From Bacillus amyloliquefaciens DSM 7 = ATCC 23350 (GTDB lineage: Bacteria; Bacillota; Bacilli; Bacillales; Bacillaceae): 64,000 nt of DNA. The stretch covers positions 3,219,001 through 3,283,000 of the forward strand of contig NC_014551.1 in assembly GCF_000196735.1 (NCBI RefSeq), in the 5' to 3' direction. Both the position numbers and the translations under genes were made by a program. Under the pieces are notes generated by a model. That model did not search any database, was not told the origin of the DNA, and saw only the letters and a program-made list of their open reading frames with translations. Positions within the stretch are counted from its first letter, which is position 1; the number at the start of each line of letters is the position of its first letter. This document shows positions 44,230 through 53,176 of this stretch, piece by piece.

Positions 44230-45242
44230 CCCTCCTGTAATTGTGCGGCCGGCTGCACCGCTTCACTTAACAGCCGATAAGACAGCCGTTTTTCTTCAGC
44301 ATTTTTGATAGGCGACAAAATCACAAAATCGGTAATGCTGTATTGAACCGATAACCGTCTCAGCTCGGAAGCGATCTCTTGTTTTGTCCCGGCAATCACA
44401 CCCGTCTTTTGTGTGATCAGCTTATATGGCTGCGTAACTTGTTCAAGAAACGCATCCGCTTGTTTTCGGGAAGCGACATTCACCTTTTTGCCGTCTTCGA
44501 GAATGATTTTGACCGATTCACGCGATACGACGTGTTTTTCCGCTTCCGCTTTTGTATGCGCGGTAAAGACCATCGGCGCAAGGTGGAATTCCGCTTTTGC
44601 CCCTTTCGGCAGATGTTCGTCAAAGGCTTGGCGCGCTTTTTCTAACGCAGCGTCTTCACCGTTTATGAAATAGGCGAAAACGAAGGAAATGCCGAGTTTG
44701 GCCGCTGTGATCGCGCTTTCTGTGCTGCCGCCGAGCAAAAAGATGTCAGGCGCATACTCAGTATGCGGAGCCGGCCGCAATGACGCGTAGCGATGCGAGT
44801 CCGGAAAATCATTGCGGATGAAATGAGTCAGCTCCTCAAGCTTTTCTTCAAATAAACGGGCGGGCTGAATAAGCTCGCGCTGCAGCGCATCGGTTGACAG
44901 CTGAAATCCGCCGGGCGCTTTGCCGACACCGAGCGCTATACGGCCGGGGGCAAGGGCGGACAAAACCCGGAACTGCTCCGCCACTTTATAAGGGCTGTAA
45001 TGCTGCAGCATCACCCCGCCGGATGCGAGGCGGATTTTTTTCGTACTGGAGGCCAGATACCCCAGGACAATTTCCGGTGCTGATCCCGCTATCTCTTCAT
45101 TGTTATGATGCTCCGCCGCCCAGAAACGGTCATATCCGTATTGTTCGGCCTCTTGAGCCAATCTCACCGTTTGCCGCAAAGCTTCTTCTGCGGTTTGGTT
45201 TTCCGCGGTGACACTTTGGTCTAAAATGCTTAAACGAATCAT
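44226..45242 (-). CDS. cmoO: Luciferase-like flavin monooxygenase CmoO (YtmO)
   Basis: 338 residues. Single-domain LLM family: LSILDQSVTAENQTAEEAL start, FWAAEHHNNEEIAGSAPEI and LGVGKAPGGF are hallmarks of the MsnO8 branch. It matches B. subtilis YtmO in place and length. It follows tcyN with a 4-base overlap. Likely substrate is an S-alkylated cysteine derivative imported by TcyJKLMN, but this is inferred. Confidence 0.87.
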   Translation of the reverse strand: MIRLSILDQSVTAENQTAEEALRQTVRLAQEAEQYGYDRFWAAEHHNNEEIAGSAPEIVLGYLASSTKKIRLASGGVMLQHYSPYKVAEQFRVLSALAPGRIALGVGKAPGGFQLSTDALQRELIQPARLFEEKLEELTHFIRNDFPDSHRYASLRPAPHTEYAPDIFLLGGSTESAITAAKLGISFVFAYFINGEDAALEKARQAFDEHLPKGAKAEFHLAPMVFTAHTKAEAEKHVVSRESVKIILEDGKKVNVASRKQADAFLEQVTQPYKLITQKTGVIAGTKQEIASELRRLSVQYSITDFVILSPIKNAEEKRLSYRLLSEAVQPAAQLQEG

Positions 45243-46018
45243 ACGACAGGCTCCTTTATGTGTTCTTTTATGTCATAACCGTAATCAGGAAGAACGCGGC
45301 GGAGGAACTTCTTCGTTCTTTCTTTTTTCGTCTTGTAAAAGACCTCTTCAGGCGTTCCTTGTTCCACGATTGCTCCTTCTTCCATAAACACAATTTGGTC
45401 GGACACTCTTCTGGCGAATTCCATTTCATGAGTAACAATGATCATGGTGGCGCGGGTCCGCACAATGTTAAGCATCACCTCAAGCACTTCGCCGACAAGC
45501 TCCGGATCGAGGGCTGCGGTCGGTTCATCAAACAGCATCACATCAGGATGAATGGCAAGCGCCCTGGCAATTCCGACCCGCTGCTTTTGGCCTCCCGACA
45601 GCTGATTCGGATAGGCGTGCAATTTGTCCTGAAGCCCCACCTTGGCCAGTTCACGCTCCGCAATGGCGTACGCATCTGTTTTTTTCATTTTCCTTGCGAC
45701 CGTCAGGCCTTCCATGACTTTTTGAATTGCCGTTTTATGCGAAAACAAATGATATTGCTGAAAAACCATCGCCGTCTGTTTCCTCAATCTAAGAATGTCT
45801 TTTTTGGCCGGCTTTTTGCAGTTAATGACTTCACCATGTACGGAAATGGCGCCCTCATCCGGCCGCTCAAGTAAATTAAGGCAGCGCAGAAACGTTGTTT
45901 TCCCCGAGCCGCTCGGACCGATGATGGTCACGACTTCCCCTTTCCGGACACTTAAATTGATCCCTTTTAGCACGTGATGACTGCCAAAGTGTTTCTGAAT
46001 GTTTCGGATTTCGATCAT
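45239..46018 (-). CDS. tcyN: Cystine/sulfur-compound ABC importer ATPase TcyN
   Basis: 259 residues from the ATG at 46016-46018, which overlaps the tcyM stop (ATGA). Walker [10 protein letters not shown], signature [15 protein letters not shown], Walker [15 protein letters not shown] and switch His in [15 protein letters not shown]: a polar amino acid importer ATPase. It drives the TcyL/TcyM permease, for which B. subtilis substrates include cystine, cystathionine, djenkolic acid and S-methylcysteine. Confidence 0.92.
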   Translation of the reverse strand: MIEIRNIQKHFGSHHVLKGINLSVRKGEVVTIIGPSGSGKTTFLRCLNLLERPDEGAISVHGEVINCKKPAKKDILRLRKQTAMVFQQYHLFSHKTAIQKVMEGLTVARKMKKTDAYAIAERELAKVGLQDKLHAYPNQLSGGQKQRVGIARALAIHPDVMLFDEPTAALDPELVGEVLEVMLNIVRTRATMIIVTHEMEFARRVSDQIVFMEEGAIVEQGTPEEVFYKTKKERTKKFLRRVLPDYGYDIKEHIKEPVV

Positions 46019-46722
46019 ACTGCGCCTCCTTGATATCTGGCCGCTCTTTTTTCCGCCAAAGTGTTTACGGCCTCGAGAATCAGCGTTAATCCCCAATAGA
46101 TGACGGCCGCCCCGATAAATGCTTCCAAAAACGCATAGTTATCGGATGCCGCAATCGTCGCCGTTCCTGTAATTTCAGGCACTGCAACGATTGCCGCGAT
46201 TGAAGTGGTATGCAAAAAACCGATGCCTATGTTGGTGAAATTCGGCAGTGATATCATGAACGCCTGCGGCAGAATCACGCGCCGAATCATCTGGCCCCGT
46301 GTCAGGCCGATTGAATAAGCCGCTTCCGCCTGCCCCGTATCGACGGCCATGATCCCTGATCGGAGAATTTCCGTCATATAGGCGCCTGCCGTTAATGACA
46401 GTGCCATGATGACAAACACGGCGACCGGAATCTGATTGGCCGACCAGCCGAGATGAAAGGTGCGGCTGAAATGATCGGCAATCAGCGGAACGCCTAAATA
46501 AATCAGCATAATATGGAGAATCGCCGGGGTGCTTCGAAAAAAAGACACGTAAAACGCTGAGAAGGCAAGCAGCCATTTGATGCGGAATATACGCACCGTG
46601 ATATTGCCGAGAGCTATGAAAAATCCGGCAATAATCGGAATGACCGTCATTGCCAGTGTAAGCGGAACGGTTTTCATCATTTGTTTTATCGCAGTGCCGA
46701 TAAACGGAATGTCCAGCTCCAA
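46015..46722 (-). CDS. tcyM: Cystine/sulfur-compound ABC importer permease TcyM
   Basis: 235 residues, HisM-type permease with about five membrane segments and the EAA loop [26 protein letters not shown]. It pairs with TcyL. Gap of 15 bases to tcyL, with AAAAGGAGGG before the ATG. Confidence 0.92.
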   Translation of the reverse strand: MELDIPFIGTAIKQMMKTVPLTLAMTVIPIIAGFFIALGNITVRIFRIKWLLAFSAFYVSFFRSTPAILHIMLIYLGVPLIADHFSRTFHLGWSANQIPVAVFVIMALSLTAGAYMTEILRSGIMAVDTGQAEAAYSIGLTRGQMIRRVILPQAFMISLPNFTNIGIGFLHTTSIAAIVAVPEITGTATIAASDNYAFLEAFIGAAVIYWGLTLILEAVNTLAEKRAARYQGGAV

Positions 46723-46737
46723 TGTTCTCCCTCCTTT

Positions 46738-47460
46738 TCAGCTGTGCGCGCTCATGTCAAAAACCGTCACAAGGCGCGTCTCATCTTTCTTGATTCGTTT
46801 TTCACACCATCTGAAGACACATTCAAATAAAAGGGCGGCCGCGTAATACAAAACAGAAAGCGAGATATACACTTCAAGAGAATGATTGCTCGACGTTATC
46901 AATGTCTGACCTCTGCCCGACATATCCATCACTCCGATTGAAAAAGCGAGTGACGTATCTTTTAAAAAACCGATCACCATATTCCCGATGTTAGGAAAAG
47001 CCTGCACGAGCGCCTGCGGCAGAATGATGCGCCGGAATGTCTGCACCCCGTTCAGCCCGATGCTGAACGCCGCCTCCGCCTGTCCGCGGTCGACACTGTT
47101 CACACCTCCCCTGATGATTTCCGCCGCTCTAGCCGCGCTGCTCAGCACGTACGTGGCGATGGCCGCATACAAAGGGTCCATTTTGGAAGTGTCAATTCCG
47201 GCGAGCGCCGTGAGCGCCGGAATGCCGTAAAATACAATAAACAACTGCACCATAATGGGCGTTCCTCTGAAAAAAGAGATATACAGCTTCGCGATCTGAT
47301 TCAGCACGGGAATGCGATAGATGCGGGGCAGGGCCAAAAGCAGCCCCAATAGAAAGCCGAACAGCAAAGACACCGCCAATATATACAGCGTGATGGGCAA
47401 ATACCCGAGCAATGTCGGCACAAAGGATTCGATCATACTGATATCAAACGCTTTTTCCAT
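46738..47460 (-). CDS. tcyL: Cystine/sulfur-compound ABC importer permease TcyL
   Basis: 240 residues, HisM-type permease; the EAA loop is GQAEAAFSIGLNGVQTFRRIILPQALVQAFPNIG. About five membrane segments. It lies between the binding protein TcyK and the second permease TcyM. Confidence 0.92.
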   Translation of the reverse strand: MEKAFDISMIESFVPTLLGYLPITLYILAVSLLFGFLLGLLLALPRIYRIPVLNQIAKLYISFFRGTPIMVQLFIVFYGIPALTALAGIDTSKMDPLYAAIATYVLSSAARAAEIIRGGVNSVDRGQAEAAFSIGLNGVQTFRRIILPQALVQAFPNIGNMVIGFLKDTSLAFSIGVMDMSGRGQTLITSSNHSLEVYISLSVLYYAAALLFECVFRWCEKRIKKDETRLVTVFDMSAHS

Positions 47461-47482
47461 TGCCGATCCCTCTCTTTTTCAC

Positions 47483-48295
47483 TTAATATTGCTCCTTTGA
47501 ATAATCCGCGCCGAGCCACTTTTCACTCAGCTTTTTGAGCGTGCCGTCATCAATGATTTCCTTGAGCGCTTTATCAATGTCATCACTCAGCGTTTGCTCA
47601 TTTTTGTTAAACATAAAGAACACTTTGGCATTTGACAGCACCCCGCCGACCGTTTTTTCTTTGACCGTGCTCGTTTTGTTTTGGAAATCGACAGCAAACG
47701 GCGTGGAAATCGTTGCATCGGCGCGGCCGGATTTCAGCTGGTTGGCCGCATCGTTTGAACCTTGGCCGGCATAGGCGATTTCAAACGGACTGCCGTGTTT
47801 TTCATTCCATTTCTTCAGCACAAGCGCGCCGTTTGACGTCGGACTCGTAATGACCCGCTTTCCTTTCAAGTCATCAATGCCGTGAATGTTCCCGTTCTCT
47901 TGGAGCACCGTGATTTTCAGCGGGAAGTTGTTATACGCGACTTGATTGAACAGAAACTTTTTCTCCCGTTCGGCGCTTTTCTCCATTTGATGAGCCACGA
48001 TATCGACTTTATGCTGGCCGAGGCTGACAAGCAAATTGGAGAAATCCATCGTTTTAAAAGTGAAACGATAGTCCGGCAGGCGCCTGTCAAGCTCTTTCAC
48101 CAGCTCAACATCATAGCCCGTCAATTTTCCTTTATCATCAATAAAGCAAATATTCGGAAATTGAGTTCCAGTGCCGACCGTGATGTTCTTCACGTTTTTC
48201 TGATTGCCTGATGCCGCCTCTCCGCCCGCGCCGCAGGCTGATAACGCCGCCATTGCGGCAATTGTTAATGACATGACCGCCAGTTTTATTTTCAT
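47483..48295 (-). CDS. tcyK: Sulfur-compound-binding lipoprotein TcyK
   Basis: 270 residues. Lipoprotein signal with lipobox LSAC (Cys about 21). The SBP_bac_3 fold is shown by NICFIDDKGKLTGYDVELVKEL, DFSNLLVSLGQHKVDIVAHQM and VITSPTSNGALVLKKW. It is a close paralog of TcyJ in the adjacent gene, as in B. subtilis; the two probably widen substrate range of one transporter. Confidence 0.92.
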   Translation of the reverse strand: MKIKLAVMSLTIAAMAALSACGAGGEAASGNQKNVKNITVGTGTQFPNICFIDDKGKLTGYDVELVKELDRRLPDYRFTFKTMDFSNLLVSLGQHKVDIVAHQMEKSAEREKKFLFNQVAYNNFPLKITVLQENGNIHGIDDLKGKRVITSPTSNGALVLKKWNEKHGSPFEIAYAGQGSNDAANQLKSGRADATISTPFAVDFQNKTSTVKEKTVGGVLSNAKVFFMFNKNEQTLSDDIDKALKEIIDDGTLKKLSEKWLGADYSKEQY

Positions 48296-48320
48296 GTGAT
48301 CGCCCCGTTTTCTGCTTCAA

Positions 48321-49130
48321 TTATTTCGTGAAACTTGATTTTGAATAATCCGCGCCGAGCCATTTTTCACTCAGCCTTTTCAATGTACCGTCCTTCTCAA
48401 GCTTTTGAATCGCCCGATCCGTATCGTCCGCCAGGGTTTGGCTGTTTTTATTGAACATAAAATACACTTCTGTATCCAGCAGCACATCACCGACCGTCTT
48501 TTGTTTGAACGCGTGCGTCTTATTTTGAAAATCGACGGCAAACGGCGTAGATACGGTGGCGTCAGCGCGTCCTGTCTCAATTTGGTTCGCTGTATCATTG
48601 CTGCCCTGCCCGGCGTATTTCAAATGTATCGGGCTGCCGTGGGCTTTGTTGTATGCCGTCATATAATCCGCCGCGTTTGACGTCGCGCCGACGATGACGG
48701 TTTTTCCTTTTAAATCCCGGAGCGTGTGTATCGCGGCATTATCCGCCTTCACCGTGATGTACATCGGCGAGTAGTTATACGGGATTTTGTGATACAAAAA
48801 GCGTTTCTCCCGTTCCTTGTTTTTCGCCATATTGTGCGCGATCACGTCAATTTTCCGGTTTCCGAGACTTGTGAGCAGATTCGAAAAATCCATCGTCTTA
48901 AAGACAAATTTGTATTGCGGCAGCTGTTTATCAATGGCTTTCATCACTTCAATGTCATAGCCGGTCAGTTCGCCTTTTTCATCCATAAAAGCAATGTTCG
49001 GAAAATCAGTTCCCGTGCCGACAATGACGGTCTGCACGCCGCTCCCCGCTTTCGTGCTTTCTCCTTGTCCGCACCCGGCCAGCGCGCCGAGCAGCAGAAG
49101 CAGACAGCCGGCTCTGATCCGCTTTTTCAT
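48321..49130 (-). CDS. tcyJ: Sulfur-compound-binding lipoprotein TcyJ
   Basis: 269 residues. Lipobox LAGC (Cys20) ends the signal. NIAFMDEKGELTGYDIEVMKAID, DFSNLLTSLGNRKIDVIAHNM and TVIVGATSNAADYMTAY mark the amino acid binding family. Its ATG overlaps the stop of the acetyltransferase gene (TAATG). Confidence 0.92.
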   Translation of the reverse strand: MKKRIRAGCLLLLLGALAGCGQGESTKAGSGVQTVIVGTGTDFPNIAFMDEKGELTGYDIEVMKAIDKQLPQYKFVFKTMDFSNLLTSLGNRKIDVIAHNMAKNKEREKRFLYHKIPYNYSPMYITVKADNAAIHTLRDLKGKTVIVGATSNAADYMTAYNKAHGSPIHLKYAGQGSNDTANQIETGRADATVSTPFAVDFQNKTHAFKQKTVGDVLLDTEVYFMFNKNSQTLADDTDRAIQKLEKDGTLKRLSEKWLGADYSKSSFTK

Positions 49131-49669
49131 TATTGCGCCCAGGTCGGTGTGCCTAACAGCGACGCGTCAAACCGCTCCGGTATGAGCACCTTTCTCATCA
49201 TGACCCCGATGTCTCCGTCTTTCTCCTGCTCAAAATACACTTCATAGCCCCTCCGTCTGTACATATCCAATAGCCAGGGATGCTTGCGCGCCGAGGTGCC
49301 GAGCGTGATGGCCGGGGCCTTCAGCGTATCCCGCAGCACGTGTTCCTCCACATAAGTCAAAAGTTTGCTGCCGATGCCCTGCCCCTTCAGCTCAGGAAGC
49401 GTCGCAAACCACCAGACAAACGGATATTTTGACGGAGGTGTGTCACTCTCCCACGGAAAACGGATCGTAATGGTTGAAAGAAGCCGTCCGTCCCGTTCCA
49501 GCACGACGGCTGAATGATTTTCAATATTTTCTGTTACCATATCAAGGTCAGCCCGCGCCGACGGCCAGTCAATCTCCAAATTGCGGATCGGCTGAAACGC
49601 GCTGTACAGCAGTTCTAAAAACTCGGGCGCATCCTTTTTCTCAGCCAATCGAAATATGTCTTCACTCAT
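49130..49669 (-). CDS. snaA: GNAT N-acetyltransferase (YtmI/SnaA-like) of the S-alkyl-cysteine operon
   Basis: 179 residues from the ATG at 49667-49669; GGGGGAG lies upstream. GNAT fold with the acetyl-CoA loop ELKGQGIGSKLLTYVEE. First gene of the operon, divergent from the LysR gene. In B. subtilis the ortholog YtmI N-acetylates S-alkyl-cysteines before oxidation by CmoJ. The matching deacetylase is not in this cluster. Confidence 0.85.
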   Translation of the reverse strand: MSEDIFRLAEKKDAPEFLELLYSAFQPIRNLEIDWPSARADLDMVTENIENHSAVVLERDGRLLSTITIRFPWESDTPPSKYPFVWWFATLPELKGQGIGSKLLTYVEEHVLRDTLKAPAITLGTSARKHPWLLDMYRRRGYEVYFEQEKDGDIGVMMRKVLIPERFDASLLGTPTWAQ

Positions 49670-49821
49670 TCCGTTCACTCTCCCCCGCAAATATATATAA
49701 TTCCAATTTGTTTACTGAGCTTTGATTGTTTATACTATAAAGCAAACTGATTTGTTTGACTAATCAAAAAAATTAAAGGGAAAGTTCAAGAAAATTAATG
49801 AACAGCCGGGAGGGGATTTCG

Positions 49822-50712
49822 TTGGAATTACGCACCATTAAAACGTTTCATACCATCGTACAGTCAGGCAGCTTTTATAAGGCCGCCGAAATTCTGAACT
49901 ATTCACAGCCGACGATTTCAATGCGGATTAAACAGCTGGAGCAGGATGTAGGCGCGCAGCTTTTTGAACGGGGAAAGAAGCTGAAACTGACAAGAGCGGG
50001 ACGGCTGTTTCATGAGCGGGCCGGGCAGCTTCTCGCACAGTATGAGGTGCTTGACCATACTCTGGCCGATATCAGACAGGGCCAGGCCGGCCTTATTCAG
50101 ATCGGCATATCCGAACCGACGGCAAGCCTGATCTTCCCTGCCGTGCTGCGGGGTTTCTTAAATGATTATCCGGACATGTCGGTCAATGTCAGCGTGGACG
50201 ACGCCAATACATGCAGCCGCAAACTGCTGGAGGGTACCATTGATTTTGCAGTATGCGGCGAGCCGGAGCTGATTCTGGAAAATTACTTCGATCCGTTTTT
50301 CCATGACTCGCTCAATGTCATCGTGTCCGACAGACATCCCCTTGCAGCCAAAACAAGTATCAATCTCGAAGACTTAGAAAATGAATGCCTGATTTTCACG
50401 CCCGCCAACTGCCCGATCCGGATTCAAATTGAACAGCACCTGCAGCGGGCCATCGGCAGCCGCTATCGAAAAATGGAGCTGACCAGCAGCATGGCTCACC
50501 AATATTATGTCAGGGAAAATATCGGCGTCTCGATCTTTACGGCGACGGCGCACTCAGAGCCGATCGGAGGCACGAAGGTCATTCCGATCCGTAACTTAAC
50601 GATTTCACCGCCGGTCGGGCTGTTGACAAACCAAAAAGAAGAGCATTTTGACTCCGCCACAAAAGATTTAATCAGCAGGATCATCAGCCGGTTTCAACGT
50701 GATCCGCATTAA
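49822..50712 (+). CDS. ytlI: LysR-type activator YtlI (AscR) of the ytmI-type operon
   Basis: 296 residues from TTG at 49822, 6 bases after GGGAGGGG; an ATG at 49798 would put that site inside the gene. N-terminal LysR helix-turn-helix (GSFYKAAEILNYSQPTISMRIKQLEQ), then an inducer-binding domain. It is divergent from snaA, the same arrangement as ytlI-ytmI in B. subtilis, where YtlI activates the operon under sulfur limitation and is itself repressed by CymR. The 120-base region between the genes is AT-rich, with several candidate T-N11-A boxes. Confidence 0.88.
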   Translation: MELRTIKTFHTIVQSGSFYKAAEILNYSQPTISMRIKQLEQDVGAQLFERGKKLKLTRAGRLFHERAGQLLAQYEVLDHTLADIRQGQAGLIQIGISEPTASLIFPAVLRGFLNDYPDMSVNVSVDDANTCSRKLLEGTIDFAVCGEPELILENYFDPFFHDSLNVIVSDRHPLAAKTSINLEDLENECLIFTPANCPIRIQIEQHLQRAIGSRYRKMELTSSMAHQYYVRENIGVSIFTATAHSEPIGGTKVIPIRNLTISPPVGLLTNQKEEHFDSATKDLISRIISRFQRDPH

Positions 50713-50744
50713 AAAACCCCCGCCACTTTGCGGGGGTTTTTGTA
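50709..50744. terminator. Bidirectional terminator ytlI/yvaG
   Basis: AAAACCCCCGC / GCGGGGGTTTT stem between convergent genes. Confidence 0.92.
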
Positions 50745-50752
50745 TATTCATC

Positions 50753-51550
50753 TTATATAATGCTCCGCACTAAGCCGCCGTCGATCCGCAAAGCAGATCC
50801 GTTAATGGCTGACGACAGCGGGCTGCTTAAAAAGGCGACAAAATGGGCGATCTCCTCCGGACGGATCAATCGCTGAATGATCGACGTCGGACGATTTTCC
50901 TTCATAAATCGTCTCTCCGCTTCAGCCACTGTCAGGTTTTCACCGGGATAAAGCGACTCCAGCATCGTTTCGACGCCCTCTGTTTTCGTGGAGCCCGGCA
51001 TGACCGTATTCACCGTCACATTCGTCCCTTCCGTGAGCTCGGCCAGACTGCGTGACAGCGACAGCTGCGTCGTTTTCGTGGCGCTGTAATGGGCCATTTC
51101 CTGAGAAGGCATGACGGCCGCTTCACTCGCGATAAAAATCACCCGCCCTTCCTTCCGTTCAATCATCCGCTTTGCATACCGGCGTGTCAGCCGCACGCCG
51201 CTCATGATATTCACCTCGAAAAACCGGAGCCACTCCTCGTCAGGAATATCAAAATATTCCGCGGGTTCAAAGATTCCTAAATTGTTCACGAGAATATCCA
51301 CATCAGGATACTGCTGAAAAATCTCGCCGCATCCTTCCGCCGTGCCTAAATCGAAGGCGGCCGGGTAGAGACGGGCATCCGGCGTCTGTTTCTCTAATTC
51401 CCGAATTGTTTCGTTTACCTTTTCTTCACGGCGGCCGTTAATGATCACCGCCGCACCTTCCGCAATCAGAGAAGCCGCAATCGCCTTCCCGATGCCTGAC
51501 GTCGATCCCGTCACAAGCGCCGTCTTCCCTTTCAACTGCAAATCCATCAT
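50753..51550 (-). CDS. yvaG: Short-chain dehydrogenase/reductase YvaG
   Basis: 265 residues, classical SDR: TGSTSGIGKAIA (cofactor loop), NNLG, catalytic Ser in VIFIASEAA region and YSATK (Tyr/Lys). The nucleotide site ends in NGRREEK, favouring NADPH. The substrate is unknown. Its position beside ssrA is as in B. subtilis. Two adjacent ATG codons are possible starts. Confidence 0.87.
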   Translation of the reverse strand: MMDLQLKGKTALVTGSTSGIGKAIAASLIAEGAAVIINGRREEKVNETIRELEKQTPDARLYPAAFDLGTAEGCGEIFQQYPDVDILVNNLGIFEPAEYFDIPDEEWLRFFEVNIMSGVRLTRRYAKRMIERKEGRVIFIASEAAVMPSQEMAHYSATKTTQLSLSRSLAELTEGTNVTVNTVMPGSTKTEGVETMLESLYPGENLTVAEAERRFMKENRPTSIIQRLIRPEEIAHFVAFLSSPLSSAINGSALRIDGGLVRSII

Positions 51551-51660
51551 CCATTCCTCCCTATCACAAGTTCTTCTTATATATGGTCAGAAATCGAAAG
51601 CCTGAAACCTTCCGTCCCTATTATCGGATAGAAAAATGGATGAGGGGAAGTACGCACTTT

Positions 51661-51963
51661 TTAGTGCCTGTCCGTTGTCCCGGCTGACGGCTGCTCAATT
51701 TGAATGAAAAATTCACCATCTAACTCTTCCTGAGCCTTTTTTAATATCCTTAATACATCATCAGCATCCGAACCCAATTCCTTCTGACTGGTCTCAAAAT
51801 TCTTCCACACCAAAGTCAGTGGAAATTCTATCCAGCCTGTCAGACAATCCCATAAGGCATTCAGATTTTCACCATAATAGTCCGGGAAATCTAATTCATC
51901 TTTTAAGATTCGGTGTAAAACTTCTATACTTGTAACATCTTTTCCGTCTATGATAACTTTCAT
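51661..51963 (-). CDS. Barstar-family protein
   Basis: 100 residues, close in pattern to barnase inhibitor barstar: IDGKDVTSIEVLHRILKDELDFPDYYGENLNALWDCLTGWIEFPLTLVWKNF matches barstar helices 1 and 2, including the acidic and aromatic residues (YYGENLNALWD) that plug the barnase active site. AAGGAGC precedes the ATG. No ribonuclease gene is adjacent. It may be an immunity protein for a barnase-like or contact-dependent toxin encoded elsewhere, or for barnase itself. It lies between yvaG and ssrA, an insertion relative to B. subtilis as I recall it. Confidence 0.82.
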   Translation of the reverse strand: MKVIIDGKDVTSIEVLHRILKDELDFPDYYGENLNALWDCLTGWIEFPLTLVWKNFETSQKELGSDADDVLRILKKAQEELDGEFFIQIEQPSAGTTDRH

Positions 51964-51986
51964 ATCAATTGCTCCTTTATTTCAGC

Positions 51987-52032
51987 ATGAAAAAACCGCA
52001 GTGCGGTCATATGACGGCACTGCGGTTTTTGT
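51987..52032 (-). terminator. ssrA terminator
   Basis: AAAACCGCAGTGC / GCACTGCGGTTTT stem with T run on the minus strand, 10 bases after the tmRNA 3' end. Confidence 0.92.
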
Positions 52033-52040
52033 GTTATGTA

Positions 52041-52400
52041 TGGAGACGGTGGGAGTCGAACCCACGTCCAGAAACATCGATTACTTAAGCGTCTACGAGC
52101 GTAGCCTGCATATTTCGTGTTTCACTCGTCTTCGTGCCTGCGGGCGGGCCTTCCGAGAGCTAGTCTGTCAGTCTCTTCTTACGTTCTCAGACGGGAACGC
52201 AAGCGTAGCCTACTTAGATGTGCTCTTCACGGACACATAGGCAATGTCAGGAAGAGCTCGCTGCGTTTATTAGGCAGCTAGTGCTAAGTTTTGGTTAAAA
52301 CTTTTAGTTTTGCCAGTTATATTTAGGTGCGTGTTAACGAGATCGCCTCTCGGCTCGCAGCTCAAGCTCGATCCATCCCTGTCGAATCCGTAACGTCCCC
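52041..52400 (-). ncRNA. ssrA: tmRNA (ssrA)
   Basis: 360 bases, the B. subtilis length. The 5' end GGGGACG pairs with CGTCTCC before an encoded CCA, giving a tRNA-Ala-like acceptor stem with the G3-U70 identity pair. GGGTTCGACTCCCACC is the T arm. The tag frame (52314 down to 52270) encodes GKTKSFNQNLALAA and two stop codons. It rescues stalled ribosomes with SmpB, whose gene is 168 bases upstream on the same strand. Confidence 0.98.
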
Positions 52401-52455
52401 TTGTTAAGGGTATACGGGAGATCTATCAAGCTCTTGCGCAACTGGCTGTACTGTT

Positions 52456-52483
52456 ATTATATCATGACCACAGACAAATTCAA
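52456..52483 (-). promoter_or_regulatory. Sigma-A promoter of ssrA
   Basis: On the minus strand TTGAAT, a 16-base spacer and TATAAT lie about 55 bases before the mature 5' end, so a short precursor leader is removed. Confidence 0.7.
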
Positions 52484-52567
52484 TTGGGAATTACTTCAAT
52501 AAACAGCCTGTGAATCTGATGTGTGAACAGTATAGCATAGGGCAGTCATCACATCAAGGCTCACGCA

Positions 52568-53038
52568 TCAGAAGCCTTTTTGTCTGTCTCTGAACGCTCT
52601 TTCGATTTCTCTTTTAGCGTCTTTTCGTTTTAAATCTTCGCGTTTATCGTATGTTTTCTTCCCTTTACCGAGGCCGATTAATACTTTGGCAAAGCCGTTT
52701 TTCAAGTACAGCTTCAGTGGCACGAGGGAATAGCCCTTCTCTTTAGTCAGGCCGATCAGCTTATTGATTTCTTTCCGGTGCATCAAAAGCTTTCTCGTCC
52801 GGAGCGGGTCGTGGTTATAGCGGTTTCCCTGCTCGTACGGGCTGATGTGCATATTGTGGAGGAACACTTCGCCGCGCTCGATTTTCGCAAAGGAATCCTT
52901 CATGTTCACGCGGCCGGCGCGGATGGACTTAATCTCCGTCCCCTGCAGCACGATGCCTGTTTCATAGGTTTCTTCTATAAAGTAATCATGATTTGCTTTT
53001 TTGTTTTGTGATAATACTTTGCCTGATCCTTTTGGCAT
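52568..53038 (-). CDS. smpB: SsrA-binding protein SmpB
   Basis: 156 residues. [36 protein letters not shown] and the basic C-terminal helix ([30 protein letters not shown]) are conserved SmpB features; the tail mimics a codon-anticodon helix in the mRNA channel. It binds tmRNA for trans-translation. Third gene of the est-rnr-smpB series. Confidence 0.97.
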   Translation of the reverse strand: MPKGSGKVLSQNKKANHDYFIEETYETGIVLQGTEIKSIRAGRVNMKDSFAKIERGEVFLHNMHISPYEQGNRYNHDPLRTRKLLMHRKEINKLIGLTKEKGYSLVPLKLYLKNGFAKVLIGLGKGKKTYDKREDLKRKDAKREIERAFRDRQKGF

Positions 53039-53176
53039 GCCTTATCCTCCTCTCTCCGCAAAAACCGTTCTGTGTGCGATACGCTTTATTTTAGCAAATG
53101 GAGCGTTCCGCGACAATGAAAATGCGGCTTGCGAAAGAAAGCAAACAGAGCATTTTGCCCCATTTGCTTTTCGCAT

